The notes under the pieces: generated by a model
What the model saw: only the letters and a program-made list of their open reading frames with translations
Database searches by the model: none
Told to the model about the DNA's origin: nothing
In this document: piece after piece, positions 45,662-52,157 of the stretch
How the letters are laid out: each line of letters begins with the position of its first letter
Numbering within the stretch: position 1 is the stretch's first letter
Source: Bacteroidales bacterium
GTDB taxonomy: Bacteria; Bacteroidota; Bacteroidia; Bacteroidales; UBA932
Assembly (NCBI GenBank): GCA_017509755.1
Contig: JAFWOY010000008.1
Span: 78,467-142,466 of the forward strand
Direction of reading: 5' to 3'
Length of the DNA: 64,000 nucleotides
Made by a program: the position numbers and the translations under genes

Positions 45662-46250
45662 CACCCAGATGCACGCCCAACGACGGGCCAAGTGTCGGGC
45701 CGAAGAAGATGTTTGACTTTCCCCACAGTCGGATGGAAAGACCTGGTTGCCAGGAGAAGAACCACTTGATTTCCCCCACTTTCATAGGAGCCGGATCATG
45801 TTCGAAATGGCCGATGACTTTATAAACATAGGATCCTCCACCCATGAGATCGCTATAAAGGGAAAAACGACGACGCTTGTCGAGCGGAAGATAATGCCGG
45901 TGATACAGGTAAGCATCGATCAGATAAGCGTGGCCCGGGTATGCGTCCAGCCATACCGCTTGTCTTCCGATCCCCAGTCCGAATACCTTGTTCGGACTTG
46001 TCCGGATGCCGCCGGTCACGTCGAACGTCCCGGTATAAATCATGGCAGCGCCCCTTACGCTGAATTCGGGTTTCCAGGCTTTTCTGCCTTCGGCAGACAG
46101 ATGTGCCTTGACACTTTCAAAGTAGGTCGAAGGAAAGAAATTGGGCTCTTCGAAGTTTAGTTTCTCAACGGTCGAAGTCGTATCGGCGACTTGTGCAGCG
46201 GCCGAAAAGCATACAAAGGCTGCCAGTATGGTTGTGATGATGTGTCTCAT
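45651..46250 (-). CDS. Secreted outer-membrane-like protein, last gene of the second ECF-sigma operon
   Basis: 199 residues with a signal peptide (MRHIITTILAAFVCFSAAAQ). The mature part is rich in aromatic and alternating hydrophobic residues (FSVRGAAMIYTGTFDVTGGI, SLYSDLMGGGSYVYKVIGHF, SIRLWGKSNIFFGPTLGPSL), which fits a small outer-membrane beta-barrel. No family is recognised. The start overlaps the preceding stop as ATGA. Probably part of the regulon controlled by the adjacent sigma factor; function unknown. Confidence 0.65.
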   Translation of the reverse strand: MRHIITTILAAFVCFSAAAQVADTTSTVEKLNFEEPNFFPSTYFESVKAHLSAEGRKAWKPEFSVRGAAMIYTGTFDVTGGIRTSPNKVFGLGIGRQAVWLDAYPGHAYLIDAYLYHRHYLPLDKRRRFSLYSDLMGGGSYVYKVIGHFEHDPAPMKVGEIKWFFSWQPGLSIRLWGKSNIFFGPTLGPSLGVHLGVAI

Positions 46251-46699
46251 TTTGTCTCTTGTTTTTCAAACATGGAATGCAAATCCTCCAAGGTGGCGAC
46301 CCCTTCCAGATAGAGAAGCGTAATCACCCAAATGAATCCGGTAGAGCGGGCCTGATAGCAAAGATAGCGGTTGACCTTCCTGTCCGGCTTCAGTTCTATC
46401 AATGCGTAGACCAACAGATCACCCGTTTTTTCTGTCTGGCAGGACCGGGCTGCTTCGGCATCCGCGGTCACGAGCGCCGCTACTTTCCGGGCCAGTGCGG
46501 TATCTGCCTGGAAGGAAACACCCCGGTAGTAATCCAGTTTATACGTAGCCATGCCCCCACCACGAACCTCGGTCGTGACCATCCTTTCGAGAGGGACCAC
46601 TTTCCCCCGAAAAACCGGGTGGCAATTCAAGCCTCGCTGTGCAGAGGCCGTGCCTGCGACCAGTAGCATCATCGCCAGGCAAATTAGGATTCTTTTCAT
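46247..46699 (-). CDS. Small secreted protein of the second ECF-sigma operon
   Basis: 150 residues with a clear signal peptide (MKRILICLAMMLLVAGTASA). The mature region (LNCHPVFRGKVVPLERMVTT, YYRGVSFQADTALARKVAAL, YLCYQARSTGFIWVITLLYL) contains four cysteines in the mature part that could form disulfides. No enzyme motif is visible. Overlaps both neighbours by ATGA. The pattern sigma, membrane protein, small secreted protein recurs in many Bacteroidota genomes; the function is unknown. Confidence 0.65.
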   Translation of the reverse strand: MKRILICLAMMLLVAGTASAQRGLNCHPVFRGKVVPLERMVTTEVRGGGMATYKLDYYRGVSFQADTALARKVAALVTADAEAARSCQTEKTGDLLVYALIELKPDRKVNRYLCYQARSTGFIWVITLLYLEGVATLEDLHSMFEKQETK

Positions 46700-47118
46700 C
46701 GCTGGAACATTTCTATCAATTGCGTTTCGGCAGGAGTATCCCCTGCAAAGAAATCTGCGAGAGAAGACTCTACGGAGGCCATAATCACTTCGTTGTCAAA
46801 CATTTGTACCCCGTATGCATAACTAACGCAGAAATCCTCGATGGAATAAGGCTTGCTTGTCAACAGACTCAGGCCGATGACAACGACAGCCACGAGACTC
46901 GCTGCCGCGGCAGCGAACGAATAGCGGCGAACCGTCCGGTTCTTAAGGCCTCTCTTCCTCCGGCCGAAAGAAAGGTAACCGAGCACGCCCCGGATTTCAT
47001 CAAAGTCGGGATCGTCAACTTCGGCGACATACCGGGCCAGATCCTGCTCTTCTTCGGGAGAAGTCTCTGCTTCCCAGAAGCGACGCACCAATTCTGTGTA
47101 TTGTTCCTTATCGCTCAT
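46696..47118 (-). CDS. Probable anti-sigma factor, single-pass membrane protein
   Basis: 140 residues. N-terminus TELVRRFWEAETSPEEEQDL resembles the short anti-sigma helix of the first operon (EAETTPSEEQ there, EAETSPEEEQ here), followed by basic residues (GRRKRGLKNRTVRR), one membrane helix (AAAAASLVAVVVIGLSLLTS) and about 50 periplasmic residues. It overlaps the sigma gene by 11 bases. The likeness between the two N-termini supports paralogous anti-sigma proteins. Confidence 0.68.
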   Translation of the reverse strand: MSDKEQYTELVRRFWEAETSPEEEQDLARYVAEVDDPDFDEIRGVLGYLSFGRRKRGLKNRTVRRYSFAAAAASLVAVVVIGLSLLTSKPYSIEDFCVSYAYGVQMFDNEVIMASVESSLADFFAGDTPAETQLIEMFQR

Positions 47119-47608
47119 CTTTCCATGTGTTTTTCAAGGTTTCTCTCAGGGTCTTCCGCGCACGGGAGAGTTGCATTCTCACGGCTGCCGGCTCCATTTT
47201 CAGTTCTTTGGCTATATCCTCCAGCGTCCGTCCGCCATATTCTTTTTCCTCTAGTATAAATCGTTGTGTTTCGGTTAACGTCTTTTCTATCTTCCGGTGC
47301 ATTTCATCATAAGTCCGCTCCCTTTCTTCGCTGCTTTCCTGCCCAGGGCTGTCATCTAAGACTTCTTTCTCCAGGGGTACCGTTCGCATCCGTCGCCGTT
47401 CATTGAGACTTGCATTCCGGACAGTCCGGGTGAGCAGGGCTTCCGCCTCCTTCTCCGACCCAATCGGATACTGCCGTCGCCAGAGTCGGACGAAACTGTC
47501 CTGCAAGACATCCTCCACCCCGCCGGGATCCGGCAATATCCGGCCGGATACTCCTTTCAACTTCTGCCGAAGTCTGACAAATGCTTCCGTCAAATAATCT
47601 TGCGCCAT
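47108..47608 (-). CDS. ECF-type RNA polymerase sigma factor (second of three)
   Basis: 166 residues from MAQDYLTEAFVRLRQKLKGV; the frame is open 27 codons upstream but without homology. Region 2: DPGGVEDVLQDSFVRLWRRQ and TRTVRNASLNERRRM. Region 4: LTETQRFILEEKEYGGRTLE and DIAKELKMEPAAVRMQLSRA. It leads a four-gene operon with overlapping starts and stops. About 110 bases upstream lies the composite hairpin repeat at 47.7 kb, which separates it from the GNAT gene. Confidence 0.88.
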   Translation of the reverse strand: MAQDYLTEAFVRLRQKLKGVSGRILPDPGGVEDVLQDSFVRLWRRQYPIGSEKEAEALLTRTVRNASLNERRRMRTVPLEKEVLDDSPGQESSEERERTYDEMHRKIEKTLTETQRFILEEKEYGGRTLEDIAKELKMEPAAVRMQLSRARKTLRETLKNTWKDER

Positions 47609-47721
47609 GGCGGCCTGCCCTGTTTCTTTTGAATACTCTATTATAACACACGAAGGTCGGAAATGCAACACGAAACGCAAAATAAACATCTCCCCATCCC
47701 TCCCGGCTCCCTCCGGCCCAT

Positions 47722-47807
47722 CCCATCCTCATCAGAGGCTTCCAGCGAGGACGGGAACGCCAAAAACCGACCGCCATCCTCATTCAGGCTGTCTGGCGAG
47801 GATGGCG
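47722..47807 (+). repeat. REP-like composite repeat, copy A (two hairpins)
   Basis: Hairpin 1: CATCCTC, 16 bases, GAGGACGG. Then exactly 20 bases with an A-run. Hairpin 2: CATCCTC, 16 bases, GAGGATGG; here the outer stem extends to a perfect CGCCATCCTC/GAGGATGGCG. Same layout as copies C and D that flank the RAYT gene. It lies 11 bases beyond the end of the GNAT-like gene. Confidence 0.85.
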
Positions 47808-47818
47808 ACCGGTTCGAC

Positions 47819-48937
47819 TTAAAGATGTTTGAGGTACACCCTCCGGCGGATATACAGTTCCTTTTCCCCATAGGTTTCCCATACCTTCAGGGCGTCGTTG
47901 TCTTCGAACTGTGGATTGGAGACAGCCCATTTTACGCCGTGCTGCTGCCAGATCCGTCCCAGATGGGCGTGGATAATGGCGGACAATCCTTTATTGCGCC
48001 ATTGGGGGCTGACACCCACCATCATCATATCGACCGTATCGTAATGCTTCTGGGCACGCCACAGCTGCCACCAGCCCAGCGGAAGCAGGTGGCCGCGCGC
48101 TTTTTGCAAGGCACGTGACAGGCTTGGGATGCAGATGCCGAATGCGGCAATGCCGCCGTCACCGTCGAGGACGATGCACGAAAGGCCGTCGTCCAGACGG
48201 TCTATGTAGTTGCCGCCCTCTTCGGCGATTTCCTTTTCCGTGAACGGAACGAAATTGCGCACGGTCTGGAAGGCGGCGTTATACTCTTTGAAAAACCGGC
48301 CGATGATGCTTTTGTCCTGCTTGAGGCGTCCGATGTCGGCGATGTGAAGCCGGTATCGTTGCAACAGCGTTTGGGAAAGGCGCTGAAGCCGCTCCGGCAA
48401 CGGTTGCATTGCGTCGAAGCGGTATTGGAGCCAGTCGGCCTCCTTGGTGAAGCCGAACCGTTCGAGATAGTCTTTATAGTAGGCGAAATTGTACAGGTTG
48501 TTCGATTGCGGGACGCTGTCAAAGCCTTCCACCACAAGCCCCTGTTTGTACATCGTGTTGTAACCCAGCGGACCGTGGATCTCGGTCATGCCACGGCTCC
48601 GCCCCCAGTCCTCGGCCGCCGTCAGCAGCGCGCGGGCAGCTTCGAAATCTTCGATAAAATCGGTCCACCCGAAACGCATCCGGCGCGTGCCGTACAGTTC
48701 ATTGTAGCGCGGATTGATGATAGCACAGCAGCGGCCGGCAACGTGTCCTTCCGCGTCGAAGCACAGGAAGAGTTTCTGCTCACAATAATCGAGGCAAGGG
48801 CTGTGCGCAAGGGTATGCTTCTGGTCGAAGTCGAGCGAAGGTACGTAGGTCGGGCAGTTGCGATACAAGCGGTTCTGGAATTGATAGAACTGCTTGAACT
48901 CGTGCGCATTTGCGACTTCGTGGACCGTGAAGTGCAT
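47819..48937 (-). CDS. GNAT-like acyltransferase superfamily protein
   Basis: 372 residues. The layout matches a Bacteroidota family with two GNAT-like halves: N-terminal NRLYRNCPTYVPSLDFDQKH and LFLCFDAEGHVAGRCCAIIN, central MTEIHGPLGYNTMYKQGLVV, and C-terminal VDMMMVGVSPQWRNKGLSAI, which looks like the acyl-CoA pyrophosphate loop (Q/R-x-x-G-x-G/A). The acceptor substrate is unknown. Six bases after it on the same strand is mazG's end, so they may form one transcript read mazG first. A REP-like repeat follows the stop codon. Confidence 0.75.
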   Translation of the reverse strand: MHFTVHEVANAHEFKQFYQFQNRLYRNCPTYVPSLDFDQKHTLAHSPCLDYCEQKLFLCFDAEGHVAGRCCAIINPRYNELYGTRRMRFGWTDFIEDFEAARALLTAAEDWGRSRGMTEIHGPLGYNTMYKQGLVVEGFDSVPQSNNLYNFAYYKDYLERFGFTKEADWLQYRFDAMQPLPERLQRLSQTLLQRYRLHIADIGRLKQDKSIIGRFFKEYNAAFQTVRNFVPFTEKEIAEEGGNYIDRLDDGLSCIVLDGDGGIAAFGICIPSLSRALQKARGHLLPLGWWQLWRAQKHYDTVDMMMVGVSPQWRNKGLSAIIHAHLGRIWQQHGVKWAVSNPQFEDNDALKVWETYGEKELYIRRRVYLKHL

Positions 48938-48943
48938 GGAAAA

Positions 48944-49753
48944 CTATGCTTGTTTCCCTGACTCCGCCTCTTTCACTTCTTTCGCCTTGGCTTCGTCCCA
49001 AAGAGCATCCATCTCGGCGAGGGTCATCTCATTCAGGTCGCGGCCGAGCTCTTTGGCGCGGAGTTCAAGATATGTGAAGCGGCGCTTGAACTTGAGGTTC
49101 GTGTTCTCGAGGGCCGTGTCGGGATTCAGGTGATAGAGACGGGCGGCGTTGACTACGGAGAAGATGAAATCGCCCAGCTCGGCTTCCTGGCGCTCTTTCG
49201 TGCCACCGGACAGTTCGGAGCGGAGTTCGCCGAGTTCCTCCTGCACCTTGTCCCACACATCCTCTTTCTTCTCCCAGTCGAAGCCTACGGCACGGGCCTT
49301 GTCCTGCATCCGGTACGCCTTGATGAGGGAAGGGAGGCTGTTCGGAACGCCGGAAAGAACGGTCTTGTTGCCGTCCTTTTCCTTGCGCTTGAGCTGTTCC
49401 CAGTTCTGGACCACCTGGCCCGCCGTTTCGGCCTGCACGTCGCCATAGACGTGGGGATGCCGGTAGATGAGCTTATCACAGAGCATGTTGCAGACGTCGG
49501 CGATGTCGAAGTCACCCGTTTCGGAACCGATCTTCGCATAGAAGACGATATGCAGGAGCAGGTCGCCCAGTTCCTTGGCGATGTTGTGCATATCGTGCGC
49601 CAGGATAGCGTCGGCCAGTTCGTAGGTTTCTTCGATAGTGTTGGGGCGGAGGGAATCAATGGTCTGCTTGCGGTCCCAGGGACATTTTTCCCGCAGGTCG
49701 TCCATGATGTTGAGAAGGCGCTCGAAGGCTTCCAGTTCTTTTTCTCTTTTCAT
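48944..49753 (-). CDS. mazG: Nucleoside triphosphate pyrophosphohydrolase MazG
   Basis: 269 residues from MKREKELEAFERLLNIMDDL. The frame remains open 450 codons upstream, but that part is antisense to the CoA-transferase and shows no homology. Two MazG domains are visible: KCPWDRKQTIDSLRPNTIEE with TYELADAI (ExxE metal motif) and AKELGDLLLHIVFYAKIGSE, then the second with EELGELRSEL and EAELGDFIFSVVNAARL. MazG hydrolyses non-canonical NTPs and can lower ppGpp-linked pools. The start lies five bases after a TAATTTTG box, giving an almost leaderless message. Confidence 0.94.
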   Translation of the reverse strand: MKREKELEAFERLLNIMDDLREKCPWDRKQTIDSLRPNTIEETYELADAILAHDMHNIAKELGDLLLHIVFYAKIGSETGDFDIADVCNMLCDKLIYRHPHVYGDVQAETAGQVVQNWEQLKRKEKDGNKTVLSGVPNSLPSLIKAYRMQDKARAVGFDWEKKEDVWDKVQEELGELRSELSGGTKERQEAELGDFIFSVVNAARLYHLNPDTALENTNLKFKRRFTYLELRAKELGRDLNEMTLAEMDALWDEAKAKEVKEAESGKQA

Positions 49754-49758
49754 GGATG

Positions 49759-49766
49759 CAAAATTA
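49759..49766 (-). promoter_or_regulatory. Candidate mazG promoter -7 box
   Basis: Minus-strand TAATTTTG, ending five bases before the mazG ATG. Fits TAnnTTTG. No TTTG at the expected -33 distance. Confidence 0.4.
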
Positions 49767-49776
49767 CGAAAATTCT

Positions 49777-49784
49777 TAACTTTG
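49777..49784 (+). promoter_or_regulatory. Candidate promoter -7 box for the CoA-transferase
   Basis: TAACTTTG, 35 bases before the start codon, divergent from the mazG box with ten bases between them. Fits TAnnTTTG. The -33 element is not recognisable. Confidence 0.42.
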
Positions 49785-49819
49785 TGGGATAAAAGAACCA
49801 AATCCAATCTATCACAGAT

Positions 49820-51118
49820 ATGCAGAATATCAAATTCATCTCCGCTGACGAAGCCGTCAAGGTCGTCAAGAGCGGTGACCACATCCACCTGAGCAGCGTG
49901 GCCAGCGCCCCGCAAGTTCTCATCCAGGCCCTCTGCCGCCGCGGCGAGGCCGGCGAACTGAAGGATGTCCGCATCCATCACCTCCACACCGAAGGCGTGG
50001 CTCCCTACACGGAAGAGCGCTTCCAAGGCACCTTCTTCCACCAGGCCTTCTTCGTGGGCAGCAACGTCCGCAAGAACGTGCAGGCCGGCTGGGCCGACTA
50101 TATTCCGATCTTCCTGAGCGAAACGCAGAAACTCTATCGCAGCGGCGTGCTGCCCTGCGACGTTGCCATGATCCAGGTCTCGCCCGTCGATAAGCACGGC
50201 TATGTTTCGCTGGGTACTTCGGTCGATGCCACCCTCGCCGCCATCGAATGCGCCAAAACGGTCATCGCCGTGGTCAATAAGTACGTTCCCCGCGCCTGGG
50301 GCGACGCTGTGATTCCCGCCAGCATGATCGACCTCTTCGTGGAAGACAATACCCCGCTGATGCCGGCCCATTTCTCCGAGCCGTCCGAGATTGAGACCAG
50401 GATCGGTATCAACTGCGCCAACCTCGTGGAAGACGGAGCCTGCCTGCAGATGGGTATCGGCGCCATCCCGAACGCGGTGCTGGCACAGCTCGGCGACCAC
50501 AAGAACCTCGGTATCCACACCGAAATGTTCGCCGACGGCGTGCTGCCGCTCGTCAAGAAAGGCGTCATCAACGGTATGAACAAGAAGATCGACAAGGGCA
50601 AGATGGTTTCCACGTTCCTGATGGGCTCGCAGGAAGTCTATGACTTCATCGACGACAACCCGATGGTAGCCATGATGGACGTCGGCTACACCAACGATCC
50701 GTACATCATCGCCAAGAACCCGAAGGTCTGCGCCATCAACTCCGCCCTCCAGGTGGACATCACCGGCCAGGTCTGCGCCGACTCCCTCGGCACGAAGTTC
50801 TACAGCGGTGTCGGCGGCCAGATCGACTTCACCTATGGCGCTTCGCTGTCCGAAGGCGGTAAAGCCATCATCGCCATGCCTTCCGCCACCAACAAGGGCA
50901 TCAGCAAGATCGCCCCGGTCCTGACCGAAGGCGCCGGCGTCGTCACGACCCGTAACCATATTCACTGGCTGGTCACCGAATACGGTGCCGTCGACCTCTA
51001 CGGCAAGAGCCTCCAGGAGCGCGCCAAACTGATCATCAGCATTGCGCACCCCGACGCCCGTGAGTCCCTCGACCGCGCTGCCTTCGAGCGTTTCGGCCCG
51101 CACTACCACAGCTTCTAA
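49820..51118 (+). CDS. Acetyl-CoA hydrolase/transferase family protein (acetate/4-hydroxybutyrate or butyryl-CoA transferase type)
   Basis: 432 residues. Family I CoA-transferase: N-terminal SGDHIHLSSVASAPQVLIQA, middle VSPVDKHGYVSLGTSVDATL, the likely catalytic Glu in GIHTEMFADGVLPL, and C-terminal KFYSGVGGQIDFTYGASLSE and GAGVVTTRNHIHWLVTEYGA. Members swap CoA between acetate and butyrate, 4-hydroxybutyrate or succinate; here the length and GVGGQIDF region fit the AbfT/But group best. In an anaerobic gut-type organism this would produce short-chain fatty acids. Divergent from mazG. Followed by a GC-rich hairpin terminator and a REP-like repeat. Confidence 0.88.
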   Translation: MQNIKFISADEAVKVVKSGDHIHLSSVASAPQVLIQALCRRGEAGELKDVRIHHLHTEGVAPYTEERFQGTFFHQAFFVGSNVRKNVQAGWADYIPIFLSETQKLYRSGVLPCDVAMIQVSPVDKHGYVSLGTSVDATLAAIECAKTVIAVVNKYVPRAWGDAVIPASMIDLFVEDNTPLMPAHFSEPSEIETRIGINCANLVEDGACLQMGIGAIPNAVLAQLGDHKNLGIHTEMFADGVLPLVKKGVINGMNKKIDKGKMVSTFLMGSQEVYDFIDDNPMVAMMDVGYTNDPYIIAKNPKVCAINSALQVDITGQVCADSLGTKFYSGVGGQIDFTYGASLSEGGKAIIAMPSATNKGISKIAPVLTEGAGVVTTRNHIHWLVTEYGAVDLYGKSLQERAKLIISIAHPDARESLDRAAFERFGPHYHSF

Positions 51119-51135
51119 TCGCTGACTCCTCTGTC

Positions 51136-51156
51136 ATGCCCGGCCTGAACGGGCAT
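51136..51156 (+). terminator. Candidate intrinsic terminator of the CoA-transferase gene
   Basis: ATGCCCG (51136-51142) and CGGGCAT (51150-51156) form a perfect seven-base stem with a seven-base loop, followed by CTTT. It lies 17 bases after the stop. The T-run is short, so moderate support. Confidence 0.5.
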
Positions 51157-51161
51157 CTTTC

Positions 51162-51201
51162 GCCGCCATCCTCATCCGGACCCTCCCGTGAGGATGGCGG
51201 C
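51162..51201. repeat. REP-like repeat, copy B (single hairpin)
   Basis: Perfect 13-base arms, GCCGCCATCCTCA and its complement, around a 14-base loop. The core is CATCCTC, 16 bases, GAGGATGG, the same as hairpin 2 of copies A, C and D. It lies between the 3' ends of two convergent genes, six bases from the DUF4249 stop, and may also end transcription from both. Confidence 0.85.
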
Positions 51202-51206
51202 CGGTT

Positions 51207-52154
51207 TTAATTACCAAGGGTAAACCAGTCGGTTTCGCGCACGTTCCACGCGGCGAGAACGCCTACGCCGCCGCGCACGTTGGAATAGGCATAGGCGGCC
51301 GGAGCCAGGCCGGCTTCCGCCAGGGTGTTGCTGCGCATATGTTCCAGGGCGACACCGTAACGGAAGAATTCATTCGAGACCCGGTAGAGCCGCACCTTGA
51401 AACGGTCGTGCTGCTCGTAATTCCCAACATAGGAAGCGATGTCCCGCGTGGGCATGAACAGGGTCGTCTCCTGCCCTGAAAAACCCGTATCGGGCCAGAC
51501 CCGGACCATGCTCCAGGCATTCCCGAACGACCAACCGTTGAACGGGATGTCGACATAATTGCGGACCTTCGAATACCACCAGCTGTCGGAAGAGCCGTTC
51601 AGCGGCGTGAGATTCCGCTTCAGTTCCCTTTCCACCTGCCCGGTATCCAGATTGATGAGGGTCCGTTCGCAATAGACGGCCAGGCCGTACCAGTCTTCGG
51701 TGGCCGGATCGTCGCGGAAAGTAACCCGGACGGAATCCCGGTTGAATTTCCAGGTAAAATCGGGCGCGGGAGAAGGTAGCATTACCCGGGCCGAGACCGG
51801 ATTGAACCCGTCGGCACGGGCTTCGACCGCTACCTCATCGCCGGCCTGGAGCGAGGCAACCACGAACCAGCAACCGGGCGGAACCGCCCCCGCCGTATCC
51901 ACCGCACGCGCCACATAATAGGGCGTTCCGTTGACCACGAAATCGATGTCCGCATCTTCCAGGAGCAGCACGTTATCCGCGGTTCTGCCCACCGCGAAGG
52001 TCCGGTTGAGCTGAATGATGGTCGTATCGCCGGGGCCGGGGCAGCATTGGAGGAAGAGTTTCGGATCGGAGGTCACCTCCAACTCAAACTCTTTGCCGCA
52101 GGCGCAGACCGCCAGGACCGTGAGACACAGGATTCCAAAAGTATGCTTCTTCAT
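51207..52154 (-). CDS. DUF4249-type lipoprotein
   Basis: 315 residues with a lipobox signal (MKKHTFGILCLTVLAVCAC). The mature protein is beta-rich and matches the DUF4249 layout: SDPKLFLQCCPGPGDTTIIQ, ADIDFVVNGTPYYVARAVDT, WFVVASLQAGDEVAVEARAD and the C-terminal VRLYRVSNEFFRYGVALEHM. DUF4249 proteins accompany STN-containing TonB receptors, as here three bases upstream. They are thought to be surface partners of those receptors, in the way SusD partners SusC, but ligands are unknown. Confidence 0.85.
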   Translation of the reverse strand: MKKHTFGILCLTVLAVCACGKEFELEVTSDPKLFLQCCPGPGDTTIIQLNRTFAVGRTADNVLLLEDADIDFVVNGTPYYVARAVDTAGAVPPGCWFVVASLQAGDEVAVEARADGFNPVSARVMLPSPAPDFTWKFNRDSVRVTFRDDPATEDWYGLAVYCERTLINLDTGQVERELKRNLTPLNGSSDSWWYSKVRNYVDIPFNGWSFGNAWSMVRVWPDTGFSGQETTLFMPTRDIASYVGNYEQHDRFKVRLYRVSNEFFRYGVALEHMRSNTLAEAGLAPAAYAYSNVRGGVGVLAAWNVRETDWFTLGN

Positions 52155-52157
52155 GGC

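Noticed and set aside
49754..51109. About 450-codon N-terminal extension of MazG
   Set aside because: The extension is exactly antisense to the CoA-transferase, and MazG homology starts at MKREKELEAF next to a promoter box.
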